Shown here: positions 1-8,833 of the stretch, piece by piece
Layout of the letters: each line of letters begins with the position of its first letter
Position numbering within the stretch: the first letter of the stretch is position 1
Source of the DNA: Streptosporangiaceae bacterium NEAU-GS5
GTDB lineage: Bacteria > Actinomycetota > Actinomycetes > Streptosporangiales > Streptosporangiaceae
DNA: 64,000 nt
NCBI GenBank assembly: GCA_017592665.1
Contig: JAGFNW010000018.1
Span: forward strand, 128,989 to 192,988
Reading direction: 5' to 3'
Notes under the pieces: generated by a model
Databases searched by the model: none
Told to the model about the DNA's origin: nothing
Seen by the model: the letters and a program-made list of their open reading frames with translations, nothing else
Translations under genes and position numbers: made by a program

Positions 1-1118
1 CGAGCGGCAGGCAGCCCGGCCCCTGGCCGGTCCAGGGCGGCCGGATCACCGACCACCCCAGATTCGCCTACCGGGGGGCCATGCTCGACGTGGCCAGGCA
101 CTTCTTCCCGGTCGCCGTCGTCGAGCGCTACATCGACGAGATCTCCAGCTACAAGATCAACCACCTGCACCTGCATCTGTCGGACGACCAGGGGTGGCGG
201 ATCGCCGTCGAATCCTGGCCGCGGCTGGCGACGTTCGGAGGCCGATCGGCCGTGGACGGCGACCCGGGCGGCTACTACACGAAGGCCGACTACCAGGCGG
301 TCGTCGCCTACGCCGTGGCCCGGAACGTCACGGTCGTCCCCGAGATCGACATGCCGGGCCACGTGACCGCCGCGCTCGCCGCGTACCCCGAACTCACCTG
401 CGACGGCCGGTCGCCGCCCCTCTACACGGGCACCGAGGTGGGCTTCAGCTCGCTCTGCACGCGTGCGTCGACCGAGACGTTCGTACGCGACGTGCTCACT
501 GAACTGGCCGCCCTGACGCCCGGGCCCTACCTGCACATCGGCGGCGACGAGACCGAGTCGACCAAGCCCGCCGACTACGCGGCCTTCATGGACCGCGCGC
601 AACGCATCGTGGCCGACCTCGGGAAGACGCCCATGGCCTGGCACGAGGTCGTCAACGCACCCCTCCAGCCGGGCGCCGTCGCCCAATATTGGGGCACCAC
701 ACGCGAGCACCCGGCCCTCGCGGCGAGCACCGCGAAGGTCATTCTGTCGCCGGCCGGGCGGGCCTACCTGGACATGAAATACGACTCCGGGACCGGCCTC
801 GGAGCGACCTGGGCCGGCACGATCGAGGCCGACGCCGCCTACGACTGGAATCCCGGCCGCTACCTGGACGGGGTCGACGAGTCACGCGTCCTCGGCGTCG
901 AGGCCCCGCTCTGGACCGAGACCATCACCACCATCGGCGACATCGAACACATGGCCTTCCCCCGGCTGCCCGCCATCGCCGAACTCGGCTGGTCGCCCTG
1001 GTCCACCCACGACTGGCCCGCCTTCAGCCGCCGCCTGGCCGCCCAAGGCCCCCGCTGGCACACCCTCGGCCTCGACTACCACCAATCCCCCCAAGTCCCC
1101 TGGCCCCCCGGCTCGTAG
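1..1118 (+). CDS. Beta-N-acetylhexosaminidase (GH20), 5' end outside window
   Basis: C-terminal part of a family 20 hexosaminidase, which removes terminal GlcNAc/GalNAc from chitin oligomers or glycoconjugates by substrate-assisted catalysis. The reading frame is open from base 3, so the gene starts upstream; an internal ATG at 81 is not the start, because the family block RFAYRGAMLDVARHFF spans it. Visible landmarks are HLHLSDDQGWR, the DMPGH block and the catalytic Asp-Glu pair in HIGGDE. The end, including the (beta/alpha)8-barrel Trp and Glu loops (WTETI, ELGWSP), is intact. Export cannot be judged without the N-terminus. With the ROK regulator, LPMO and LacI gene elsewhere in the window it fits chitin/amino-sugar use. 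Confidence 0.95.
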   Translation, partial: SGRQPGPWPVQGGRITDHPRFAYRGAMLDVARHFFPVAVVERYIDEISSYKINHLHLHLSDDQGWRIAVESWPRLATFGGRSAVDGDPGGYYTKADYQAVVAYAVARNVTVVPEIDMPGHVTAALAAYPELTCDGRSPPLYTGTEVGFSSLCTRASTETFVRDVLTELAALTPGPYLHIGGDETESTKPADYAAFMDRAQRIVADLGKTPMAWHEVVNAPLQPGAVAQYWGTTREHPALAASTAKVILSPAGRAYLDMKYDSGTGLGATWAGTIEADAAYDWNPGRYLDGVDESRVLGVEAPLWTETITTIGDIEHMAFPRLPAIAELGWSPWSTHDWPAFSRRLAAQGPRWHTLGLDYHQSPQVPWPPGS

Positions 1119-1156
1119 GACCGGCGCAGGCCTGCCATGGAACGAAGGCGGATGGG

Positions 1157-1372
1157 TCAGCGTTCGGCCTCGTCGTCCTTGGGGCGCTTTTTCTCGGGCT
1201 TGGCCGTCTTTCTCCCCTGCTTGCGGTAGTTGGCCTTCTCATCGGAAGGGTCCGACCCGCGATACTGGTCGCGGGTGCGCTGCCGCCGGAGGGCCTCGGA
1301 GATTTCGTCCAGTTGCTTCTTGTTACCGGGGGCCTGTAGCGAACGGCGTTTTGGATCGTTAGGCGAGGACAT
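1157..1372 (-). CDS. Small highly charged hypothetical protein
   Basis: 71 residues, rich in Lys, Arg, Asp and Glu, with no signal peptide or membrane segment; it looks disordered or nucleic-acid binding by composition only. The ATG is preceded by GGGGA at short distance and overlaps the 3' end of the next upstream gene (1359-2018) by 14 bases, so the two are probably co-transcribed. No family recognised. Confidence 0.55.
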   Translation of the reverse strand: MSSPNDPKRRSLQAPGNKKQLDEISEALRRQRTRDQYRGSDPSDEKANYRKQGRKTAKPEKKRPKDDEAER

Positions 1373-2018
1373 TCCCCAGCACCCTTCTCGGCTGACTCTC
1401 GACGGCGATACACGATGTATGCCAGCAGTTGCTACGTCTCGGCAGAACGGCCGGGAAATTGGAAACCGGCTGACGGAGCGCGCTCCAGTCCCGCCGCAGC
1501 GACGACTCCATCCCGCACACGGTCATCTCGACCTTGTAGGCCGCCCAGTGCGTTCCCTTCGCGGGCGGCGGCACGGGGATGAGCAGGTCTTCCGCCAGCG
1601 GCTCACCCGGCTCCACCAGGACGTGTTCTTGGAAGATGGGCGTCAGTAGACCCGTGTCCAGCCACTCGATGTTCCGTGGTCCTTGAGCGTGGTCGCCGTT
1701 GTCGGCAGGGGTCTCGGCCGTCCACGCGATGTCGTGAGCGCACCAGAGCCTGACCAATCGGTGCTCTCGAAAGCGGAGCTTGGCGTGCCCGATGTTCACC
1801 AGGCGCACGGTCACCTTCAGATAATGCCTGCCTCGAAGCTCATGCCCGCTCGCGCTCACGCTGATCTCGAGCCGAGAGCGGAAGGTCCGGCCTTTGGAGA
1901 ATTTGAGGTAGGCCCACAGACCGGCGAGCAGGAGGCATAAAGCCTCGACCGCGGTCGCTATCGCGGTAAGCCCGGAAACCCACCCCATGGCCACAACCCC
2001 CGCCCCGGCGGATGCCAA
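1359..2018 (-). CDS. Membrane-anchored hypothetical protein
   Basis: 219 residues. One N-terminal hydrophobic segment (about residues 12-38, GLTAIATAVEALCLLLAGLW) is followed by a soluble domain with a beta-rich pattern (RSRLEISVSASG, KVTVRLVNIGHAKL). The first ATG (2018) or an ATG ten codons later could be the start. No family recognised; the layout suggests a membrane-tethered accessory domain. It overlaps the small charged ORF at 1157-1372. Confidence 0.55.
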   Translation of the reverse strand: MASAGAGVVAMGWVSGLTAIATAVEALCLLLAGLWAYLKFSKGRTFRSRLEISVSASGHELRGRHYLKVTVRLVNIGHAKLRFREHRLVRLWCAHDIAWTAETPADNGDHAQGPRNIEWLDTGLLTPIFQEHVLVEPGEPLAEDLLIPVPPPAKGTHWAAYKVEMTVCGMESSLRRDWSALRQPVSNFPAVLPRRSNCWHTSCIAVESQPRRVLGNVLA

Positions 2019-2137
2019 CGGGAAGATAATCCCCGTGGCGGGTCAATTCCTACCATGTGATGAATATGACAAGAGAGAGAGCTTTGTCTCACCGTCTCCT
2101 AGGGCCGCGTCTTTGGGGGTCAGTGACGTCGTGGGGC

Positions 2138-2761
2138 TCAGCGGACGTCGTGGGGGCGGAATTGGATGCTGATGCGGGGGCCGGTGGGGCGGGCGGTTTT
2201 GGGGACGCAGTGCTCCCAGGTGCGCTGGCAGCTGCCGCCCATCACGATCAGGTCGCCGTGGCCGAGATCGTGGCGGAGGGCCGGGCCGCCGCCGCGCGGG
2301 CGCAAAAGCAGCGCGCGGGGAGCGCCCACCGAGACGATGGCGACCATGGTGTCTTCGGTCGCGCCCCGACCGATGGTGTCGCCGTGCCAGGCCACGCTGT
2401 CGCGGCCGTCGCGATAGAGGCACAGGCCGGCCGTGCGGAACGGCTCGCCCAGCTCGGCGGCGTAGTGCGTGTTGAGCGCGGCGCGCGCCTCGGTCAGCAC
2501 GGGATCGGGCAGCGGCGTGGCCTCCTCGTAGAAGGCGAGCAGCCGCGGCACGGCCACCACGCGGTCATACATCTTGCGCCGCTCGGCGCGCCACGGCACA
2601 TCCTTCACCAGCCGCTCGAACAGCGCGTCGGCGCCGGTCAGCCAGCCGGGGAGAACGTCGGCCCATGCCCCGTCGCCGAGCTCGGTGCGCTGCATGCCTT
2701 CGAGCGGGCCGAGGGCGCAGTCTTCGGACAGGTCGAACAACGAGCGCTGAAACACCACCAC
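2138..2761 (-). CDS. AlkB-like Fe(II)/2-oxoglutarate dioxygenase
   Basis: 207 residues, the usual AlkB size. It shows the AlkB-type iron site HGD (in SVAWHGDTIG), a distal His in the ERTWEHCVPK-like segment (QRTWEHCVPK) and the C-terminal RISIQFR arginines that bind 2-oxoglutarate. Family members demethylate alkylated DNA or RNA bases by oxidation. It begins 23 bases after the stop of the ROK gene on the same strand, so it may be its last operon gene. The substrate (DNA, RNA or protein) cannot be read from sequence. Confidence 0.9.
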   Translation of the reverse strand: MVVFQRSLFDLSEDCALGPLEGMQRTELGDGAWADVLPGWLTGADALFERLVKDVPWRAERRKMYDRVVAVPRLLAFYEEATPLPDPVLTEARAALNTHYAAELGEPFRTAGLCLYRDGRDSVAWHGDTIGRGATEDTMVAIVSVGAPRALLLRPRGGGPALRHDLGHGDLIVMGGSCQRTWEHCVPKTARPTGPRISIQFRPHDVR

Positions 2762-2784
2762 GCGCTCAGCTTAGCACCGCTTTT

Positions 2785-3969
2785 TCAAACGTTTATTCGA
2801 TCACCGCTGAGGAACTCCTCGATGACGAGGATGGCGGCGCCGAGGGCCACGGCGTCGGGGCCGAGGCGGCCGAGGACGATGGAGGTCGTCGCGTACGGCT
2901 GGGCGAGCGCGTTCTGCTCGGCGGCCTTGATGATCCGCGGCAGCAGGTGCTGCCCGAGCAGCAGCCCGGCCCAGCCGCTGATGACGATCCGCTCGGGGTT
3001 GAACAGGTTGATCAGGTTGGCGATCCCGGCGCCGAGGTAGTCGATGGCCTCGTCGAGGACGGGGGAGGCGCCTCGATCGACGAGGTCGGCGAGGGCGGCC
3101 TCCTCGCCGGCCGTGGCGTAGGCGATGCCGGCGCGTTCGAGGATGGCCTCGGCCCCGATGTAGGCCTCGAGGCAGCCGCGCCCGCCGCAGCGGCACTCCC
3201 GGCCGCCAAGGGCGATCTTGATGTGGCCCCACTCGCCGGCGCTGCTGTTGGCGCCCCGGTAGATCGCTCCATCGGTGATGATGCTGGCGCCCACGCCCGA
3301 GCCCATGAGCACGACGGCCAGGTGATCGGCGCCGCGCCCGGAGCCGAACCAGAGCTCGGCCTGGCCCAGCGTCTTGGCGCCGTTGTCGATGAATAACGGC
3401 AGCGACGTGCCGGAGCGCAGCATCCGGCCGAGCGGCACCGCGTCCCAGCCGAACGTCTGCGCGTGGACGGCCGCGTCCTCGCCCCGCTCCACGATCCCGG
3501 GCACGCCGACGCCCACGCCGAGGACCCGGCTGGGGGAGACGTCGGCCTCGGCCAGCACCGTGTCGATGCCGGCCAGGACGTGCCGGACGATCAGCTCGGG
3601 GCCGTGGGTGGCCGGGCGGAGCGCGTAGGAGGCGGTGGCCCGCTCGTTCATGTCGAGGTCGTACAGCTGGACGCGGACATGCGTCTCGCCCACGTCGGCG
3701 CCGATGGCGAAGCCGTATTCGGGGTCGACCCGGAGCAGCACCCGCGGCCGGCCGCCGTCCGACTCGACCAGCCCGGCCTCGACGATCACGCCGTCGGACA
3801 GCAGGTCGGCGGTGACGTTGCTGACGGTCCCGGCGCTCAGCCCGGTCATTCCGCCGAGCTCCTGACGGCTCGCCGGTCCAGCCAGATAGAGGGTGCGTAG
3901 CAGCACCGCTCGGTTCCCCCTGCGCAGGTCGCGCACCGTCCTGCGCTCAGGCCTAGCCATGGCCGTCAT
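2785..3969 (-). CDS. ROK family transcriptional regulator (NagC/XylR type)
   Basis: 394 residues. An N-terminal winged HTH (about residues 15-75, RQELGGMTGLSAGTVSNV) precedes a ROK sugar-kinase fold with GxDVGETHV, the phosphate motif VGVPGIVERG and the ROK zinc-site motif CRCGGRGCLEAY. ROK repressors respond to sugars or sugar phosphates. Start is ATG 3969, or ATG 3960 (MARPERRTVRD). Divergent arrangement is absent: AlkB lies downstream and the Clp-N regulator upstream on the same strand. The proximity of a GH20 gene suggests an amino-sugar ligand, as inference only. Confidence 0.9.
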   Translation of the reverse strand: MTAMARPERRTVRDLRRGNRAVLLRTLYLAGPASRQELGGMTGLSAGTVSNVTADLLSDGVIVEAGLVESDGGRPRVLLRVDPEYGFAIGADVGETHVRVQLYDLDMNERATASYALRPATHGPELIVRHVLAGIDTVLAEADVSPSRVLGVGVGVPGIVERGEDAAVHAQTFGWDAVPLGRMLRSGTSLPLFIDNGAKTLGQAELWFGSGRGADHLAVVLMGSGVGASIITDGAIYRGANSSAGEWGHIKIALGGRECRCGGRGCLEAYIGAEAILERAGIAYATAGEEAALADLVDRGASPVLDEAIDYLGAGIANLINLFNPERIVISGWAGLLLGQHLLPRIIKAAEQNALAQPYATTSIVLGRLGPDAVALGAAILVIEEFLSGDRINV

Positions 3970-3996
3970 GCTAGATCAAGCGGCTTAAGCGCGTCA

Positions 3997-4701
3997 TCAG
4001 CGCTTTCTGAGCTGACCCACGATCCAGTCCTCGGACGCCTGCTTTGTCACGCCGAGCCCGGTCAGGATCTGGCCGCCGGTCGACTCCTCCGACTCCAGCA
4101 GGCCGAGCAGCATGTGCTCGGTGCCCACATAGTTGTGCCCGAGCCGCAACGCCTCCCGTACGACCAGGTCACGGACCTTCTTGGCTTCGACCGAGAACGG
4201 GATGTGCTCGGGAACCACGTCGCCGGACGGCCCCATGGCGGCCACCGCGGCCACGCGCACCGCGTCCTGCGTCACGCCCTGCGCCTCCAGCGCCTTGATC
4301 GCCAGACTCACCGGCTCGGACAGCATGCCGAGCAGCAGATGCTCGGTGCCGACCTCGGGGCTGCCCGCGCCCCGGGCGATCTCTTCCGTACGCTCCAGGA
4401 CGTGCCGGGCACGCTTGGTGAACCGGCCGAGCACGCTCGCCGGCAACTCGTCGGGGCCGCGGGGGACGAACCGCTTCTGGGCCGCCTGCTTGGTGACGCC
4501 CATGCTCTGGCCGATCTCGGTCCACGACGCGCCCGCGCGCCTGGCCTGGTCGACGAAGTGGCCGATGAGGTGATCGGCGACTTCGCCCAGGCGATCGGCC
4601 GCCAGCACGGCGTCGGAAAGATGATCGAGGGGACCCCCGTCGGGGTGCCGGCTGCGGACGTAGGCGATCAGATCGTCGAGCCGGGCAGGAATCTCAGCCA
4701 T
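3997..4701 (-). CDS. HTH plus Clp N-terminal domain regulator
   Basis: 234 residues. Residues about 55-80 contain an HTH-like segment (SWTEIGQSMGVTKQAAQKRF). Residues about 95-225 form the double Clp-N repeat, with the paired landmarks VGTEHLLLGML and VGTEHMLLGLL known from ClpC/ClpA N-domains, but no AAA ATPase follows. Such stand-alone proteins are thought to be regulators or adaptors that bind as Clp partners. The start ATG sits directly on a perfect inverted repeat (4702-4722), with room for little or no leader, which suggests autoregulation. Confidence 0.88.
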   Translation of the reverse strand: MAEIPARLDDLIAYVRSRHPDGGPLDHLSDAVLAADRLGEVADHLIGHFVDQARRAGASWTEIGQSMGVTKQAAQKRFVPRGPDELPASVLGRFTKRARHVLERTEEIARGAGSPEVGTEHLLLGMLSEPVSLAIKALEAQGVTQDAVRVAAVAAMGPSGDVVPEHIPFSVEAKKVRDLVVREALRLGHNYVGTEHMLLGLLESEESTGGQILTGLGVTKQASEDWIVGQLRKR

Positions 4702-4749
4702 GCGTCAACTCTAGGTTGACGCTAGCGCATCGTCAACCGGTGGTTGACG
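4702..4749. promoter_or_regulatory. Two GTTGAC/GTCAAC inverted repeats (probable operator)
   Basis: Two perfect palindromes lie side by side: GCGTCAAC-5 nt-GTTGACGC (4702-4722) and CGTCAACC-3 nt-GGTTGACG (4731-4749). They share the GTCAAC half-site. The first touches the ATG of the HTH/Clp-N gene; the second spans the stop codon of the NAD kinase gene upstream. Both therefore lie where a promoter for the Clp-N gene has to be. The HTH protein itself is the obvious candidate to bind them. Confidence 0.7.
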
Positions 4750-5629
4750 GCGGCTTGTCCGGCTCCCAGTCGGCCTCCACGCTGCCGCTGACCCGGAGCT
4801 TGCGGCGGGCCCGCTCGTAGAAGGTCGTGCCGCCGAGCCGCACCACTCGGGCCGCGCCGCGGAGCGCGGTCAGCGAGATGCAGATGCCGCTCTCGAGCCG
4901 GCCCGCGATGGCGCCGTCGACCTCGACGGCCAGCCGCCCGCTTGTCGGCAGCAGCCGAAGCGTGACCTCCTCGTCGGCCGACAGCACCACGGCCCGGTTG
5001 AACGAGGAGTGCGCGGCGGCCGGGACGACAAGGAAGCCCTCGACGTTGGGCGAGATGATGGGCCCGCCCGCCGAGAAGCTGTACGCAGTGGAACCGGTGG
5101 ACGTGGCCACGATCACCGCGTCGGCCGCGTAACGGACGAACGGGTGGCCCGCCACGGCGACCTCGACCGCGGCCAGCCCGTCTCCCGGATGGCGCACGAG
5201 CGCGACGTCGTTGAACGCGATCACCTTCGACCCGTCGGGCAGCTCGGTGCGCACGGCCATCCGCGCCTCGACCGAGAACTGGTGGGCGTCGATGGCCGAC
5301 AGCGCGGGCGGCAGCTCGGCCACGTCGATCTCGGCGAGGAAGCCCAGCTTGCCGAGGTTGACGCCGAGAACCGGCGTCTCCCGGCCGGTGATCAGCCGCA
5401 TGGTGCGCAGCATGGTGCCGTCGCCGCCCAGGCTGACCAGCAGGTCGGCCTTCTCGCTCAGCGTCTCGGCGTCGACCGCGACGGCGCTGCAGTCGATCCG
5501 GCCCACCTCGTCGGGGAGGCCGAGCACCGTCACGTTGCGGCCGCGGGCCCACTCCACGATCGTGTCGATGGCCACCTTGGAGTCGCGCTGCGGGTGCAGC
5601 ACCAGCCCGACCGTCGAGACCATGCCCAT
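4733..5629 (-). CDS. nadK: NAD kinase
   Basis: 298 residues from ATG 5629 (an ATG two codons later is possible; longer in-frame extension into the kinase gene is not needed). ATP-dependent phosphorylation of NAD to NADP. Diagnostic motifs are the GGDGT box (LGGDGTMLRT), GVNLGKLGFLAE, the NE/D-type segment around FNDVALVRH, and STGSTAYSFSAGGP. The start is two bases from the stop of the histidine kinase, so the three genes 8699 to 4733 form one transcription unit. NADPH supply is consistent with the flavoprotein of the same operon. Confidence 0.95.
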   Translation of the reverse strand: MGMVSTVGLVLHPQRDSKVAIDTIVEWARGRNVTVLGLPDEVGRIDCSAVAVDAETLSEKADLLVSLGGDGTMLRTMRLITGRETPVLGVNLGKLGFLAEIDVAELPPALSAIDAHQFSVEARMAVRTELPDGSKVIAFNDVALVRHPGDGLAAVEVAVAGHPFVRYAADAVIVATSTGSTAYSFSAGGPIISPNVEGFLVVPAAAHSSFNRAVVLSADEEVTLRLLPTSGRLAVEVDGAIAGRLESGICISLTALRGAARVVRLGGTTFYERARRKLRVSGSVEADWEPDKPPSTTG

Positions 5630-5631
5630 GA

Positions 5632-7047
5632 TCAGGTCACGCTGCTGGTCGTGGGAAGCACGACGTGGAAGCGGGTGTCGCCGGGACGCGAATCCACCCG
5701 GATGTCGCCGTGGTGCTTCTTGACCACGATGCGGTAGGAGATGTCGAGGCCGAGGCCCGTGCCCTCGCCCACCGGCTTGGTGGTGAAGAACGGCTCGAAG
5801 ATCCGTGGGCGGACGTCCGGCGGAATGCCCACGCCTGTGTCGGCGATCTCGACATACACCTGGTCTTCCTCCCGGCCCGTGCGGATCGTCAGCGTGCCCT
5901 GCTCGCCCATGGCCCCGATGGCGTTGTCGATCATGTTGGTCCACACCTGGTTGAGCTCCGCCGCGTACGCGGGGATGGCCGGCACGGACCGGTCGTACTC
6001 CTTGACCACTTTAACGCCGGACGGGATCTTGGCCTGCAGCATGGTCAGCGTGGCGTCGAGCAGTTCGTGCACGTCGACCGTCTGGTGCGGAGCGCGGTCG
6101 AGCTGCGAATACTGCTTGGCGGCCGACACGAGGCCGGAGATCCGGCTCACCGCGTCGTCGATCTCGCCCATCAGCAGCTCGCTGTCGATGGTGTAGGTGA
6201 CCCAGTGGACGCCGTTGGCCAGATTTTCCATGCCGACGGCGGCGATGATCCGCTCCAGCAGATCGGTGTCGACGTCTCCGGCCACCAGCGTGGGCGCGAT
6301 GTCCCATCCGCCGGGCACGTCGTGATCCAGGAGCCAGTCGCCGATCGCGTCTTCGGCGTCGGTGACGGCGAGGGGGGACAGCTTGGGCGCGTTGGCGGCC
6401 CGCTTGACCGCCTCCTCCTGCAGCTCGACCAGGTCGTGCAGGCGGCTGCCGTCGAGCCTGCCGTCGGCGATCATCGCGAGCTTGCGCCGCATCTTCGCGA
6501 TCCGCTCGCGGAGCACGGACGTGGCCCGCACGGCCGCGGCCGCGGGGTTGTTCAGCTCGTGGGTCAGACCGGCCGACAGCGAGCCGAGGGCCAGCAGCCG
6601 CTCGCGCTCATTGACGATCATCTGGTTGTTGCGCATGCCGAAGAACAGGCCTTCGAGCAGGTGCATGGCCATCGGGAACCACTCGACCATCCACTTGCCG
6701 AACATGTCGCCGGGGATCTCGTACACCTCGACGTCGGTGACGGCCCGCACCGAACCGGTGTAATTCTGGTCGACGCGGTTACCGAGGTAGGCCTGGGTGG
6801 CCCCGCCGTAGACGCCGCGCTGGGCCGACCTGGTGACCTCGATCTCCTCGCCGCGGACCCGCCGGGTCATCGCGATCATGCCGCTCAGCAGCACGACGAA
6901 ACAGGTCGCGGGCTCGCCCTCGACCACGATGGCGGCGTCGGCCGGATAGGAGACGACCTTGCCGTGCTCCGAGATGAGATCCAGCTTCGCCTCGTCCAGC
7001 GATTCGAACAGGAAGAGCGTCTTCAGCTCCGCGGGGCTCAGTTTCAT
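5632..7047 (-). CDS. Cyclic-nucleotide-domain sensor histidine kinase
   Basis: 471 residues from ATG 7047, which overlaps the previous stop by four bases (ATGA). Residues about 5-130 form a Crp-type cyclic-nucleotide-binding beta-barrel ([30 protein letters not shown]). A dimerisation/H-box follows with [15 protein letters not shown] (the His is the phospho-acceptor), then N box ([15 protein letters not shown]), G1 (IADTGVGIP), F (FFTTK) and G2 ([10 protein letters not shown]). No transmembrane segment, so a cytosolic sensor. The partner response regulator is very likely the fusion protein encoded immediately upstream. Confidence 0.93.
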   Translation of the reverse strand: MKLSPAELKTLFLFESLDEAKLDLISEHGKVVSYPADAAIVVEGEPATCFVVLLSGMIAMTRRVRGEEIEVTRSAQRGVYGGATQAYLGNRVDQNYTGSVRAVTDVEVYEIPGDMFGKWMVEWFPMAMHLLEGLFFGMRNNQMIVNERERLLALGSLSAGLTHELNNPAAAAVRATSVLRERIAKMRRKLAMIADGRLDGSRLHDLVELQEEAVKRAANAPKLSPLAVTDAEDAIGDWLLDHDVPGGWDIAPTLVAGDVDTDLLERIIAAVGMENLANGVHWVTYTIDSELLMGEIDDAVSRISGLVSAAKQYSQLDRAPHQTVDVHELLDATLTMLQAKIPSGVKVVKEYDRSVPAIPAYAAELNQVWTNMIDNAIGAMGEQGTLTIRTGREEDQVYVEIADTGVGIPPDVRPRIFEPFFTTKPVGEGTGLGLDISYRIVVKKHHGDIRVDSRPGDTRFHVVLPTTSSVT

Positions 7048-8699
7048 TGTGACTCCAGATAACGGTGTATGAGGGACACCGCCATCGCGCCTTCGCCTAC
7101 CGCCGACGCGACGCGTTTGACCGATTCGGACCGCACGTCTCCGGCGGCGAACACACCCGGCATGCTCGACTCCAGGTGGTAGGGGTCGCGAGGGAGATTC
7201 CAGCCCGCCGGCCGCTGCCCGCCCGAAAGCAGGTCGGCGCCGGTGAGCACGAAACCGAGCCGGTCTCGCGCGACCGAGTCGTTCAGCCAGTCGGTGCGTG
7301 GCTCCGCGCCGATGAAGATGAACAGCCACGAGGTGTCGACGTCATAAGTGTTCGTCGCCTTCTCGCACAACGTCAGACGCTCCAGGTGCTCTTCCCCATG
7401 AGCCGCCACGACTTCGGTGTTCGGGTGGACTTCGATGTTGGGAATGCGCTCGATCTGGTCGATCAGATATTGCGACATCGAGCGGCGCAGGTCTTCGCCG
7501 CGGATCAGGATGTGCACCTTGGCCGCGTAACGCGAGAAGTAGACGGCGGACTGGCCGGCCGAATTGGCCCCGCCGACGATGTAGACGTCTTCGCCCGAGC
7601 AGCTCGGCGCCTCGGTCGCCGCCGAGCCGTAGAACACGCCGCGGCCGCCGAGCTCGGTGAGGCCCGGCCCGGTGAGCTTGCGATAGGAGACGCCGGTGGC
7701 CAACACGACCGTGTGCGAGGCGACGGCGGTGGCGTCGGCGAACCGGATCAGCCGGCTGGACCCGCCCGCCTCCAGGCCCACGACCTGCCGCGTGGTGAGC
7801 AACTCGGCGCCGAAGCGCTGCGCCTGCCGGCGGGCCCGCTCGGTCAGCTGCGCACCCGACACCCCGTCGGGGAAGCCGAGATAGTTTTCGATGCGGGAGC
7901 TCTGCCCCGCCTGCCCGCCCGTGGCGCGCTGCTCGACCAGCAGTGTGCGCAACCCTTCGGACGCGCCATAGACGGCCGCGCCGAGCCCGGCCGGGCCGCC
8001 GCCGACCACGATCAGGTCGTAGAAGTCGGACATCGGGGTCGTGCTCAGCCCCACGTGGGCGGCCAGGTCGACCTCTGACGGCTGGATCAGGACCTTGCCG
8101 TCGGACGTCACCACAAGCGGGACATCCTCGGGCGCGGCTCCCGCCGCCGTCAGCATCCGCACGCCCTCGGGATCGTCGACGAGCAGCCACCGATAGGGCA
8201 CGAGGTTACGGGCGAGGAAGTCGCGCACCTTGTAGGACGGGGCCGACCAGCGGTGGCCGACGACCTTGGTGTCCGAAATCGCCGCGTCGGGCTCGGCCAG
8301 CCAGGATTCGAGCAGCGCGTCGATCACCGGATAGAGCTTCTCCTCCGGCGGATTCCACGGCTTGAGCAAATAGTGGTCCAAATCGACGATGTTGATCGCG
8401 TCGATCGCGGCGTCGGTGTCGGCATAGGCCGTGAGCAGCACGCGGCGGGCGCGCGGAAAAAGATCCATGGCGTGCTCGAGGAATTGGATGCCGGTCATCT
8501 GGGGCATGCGATAGTCGGCGAGCAGGATGGCCACCTGCTCGCCGCGTAGCTTGATCTCGCGCAGCGCTTCGAGCGCCGTGTCGCCCGAATCCGCCCTGAC
8601 AATCCGGTAGCGGTCGCCATACCGTCGCCGCACGTCGCGGGCAACGGCACGAGAGACCGCCGGATCATCGTCGACGGTCAGGATCGCGGGGTTCGCCAT
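7044..8699 (-). CDS. Response regulator fused to thioredoxin-reductase-like flavoprotein
   Basis: 551 residues from ATG 8699. Residues 1-125 are a receiver domain (TVDDDPAVS, acceptor Asp in LLADYRMPQMTG, LLTAY, Lys in LLKPW). About 130-235 look like a thioredoxin-fold linker without Cys. The rest is an FAD/NAD(P)H oxidoreductase: DLIVVGGGPAGLGAAVYG, the GGQAGQSSRIENYLGFP block, the NADPH motif VGGANSAGQSAVYF and the C-terminal FAD motif GVFAAGDVR. The redox-active CxxC of thioredoxin reductases is absent; EAPSCSGED occupies that place with one Cys. The gene is translationally coupled to a histidine kinase and NAD kinase, so redox output probably replaces DNA binding. Confidence 0.92.
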   Translation of the reverse strand: MANPAILTVDDDPAVSRAVARDVRRRYGDRYRIVRADSGDTALEALREIKLRGEQVAILLADYRMPQMTGIQFLEHAMDLFPRARRVLLTAYADTDAAIDAINIVDLDHYLLKPWNPPEEKLYPVIDALLESWLAEPDAAISDTKVVGHRWSAPSYKVRDFLARNLVPYRWLLVDDPEGVRMLTAAGAAPEDVPLVVTSDGKVLIQPSEVDLAAHVGLSTTPMSDFYDLIVVGGGPAGLGAAVYGASEGLRTLLVEQRATGGQAGQSSRIENYLGFPDGVSGAQLTERARRQAQRFGAELLTTRQVVGLEAGGSSRLIRFADATAVASHTVVLATGVSYRKLTGPGLTELGGRGVFYGSAATEAPSCSGEDVYIVGGANSAGQSAVYFSRYAAKVHILIRGEDLRRSMSQYLIDQIERIPNIEVHPNTEVVAAHGEEHLERLTLCEKATNTYDVDTSWLFIFIGAEPRTDWLNDSVARDRLGFVLTGADLLSGGQRPAGWNLPRDPYHLESSMPGVFAAGDVRSESVKRVASAVGEGAMAVSLIHRYLESQ

Positions 8700-8833
8700 G
8701 TCTCCCAGCAAACCACACGCTCGCAAAACTCTCCTCTTGTCGACTGTTCCCTGTGGATAACTAGTCGGTATTCCCTACAGGTTAAATAGGTTATAGTTGC
8801 CTCTTGGGTTGCCTAACTGAGGGATAATGCACT

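Noticed and set aside
5632..7329. Longer start of the histidine kinase (565 codons)
   Set aside because: The extra 94 codons are antisense to the flavoprotein gene and have no domain; ATG 7047 with ATGA coupling is preferred.
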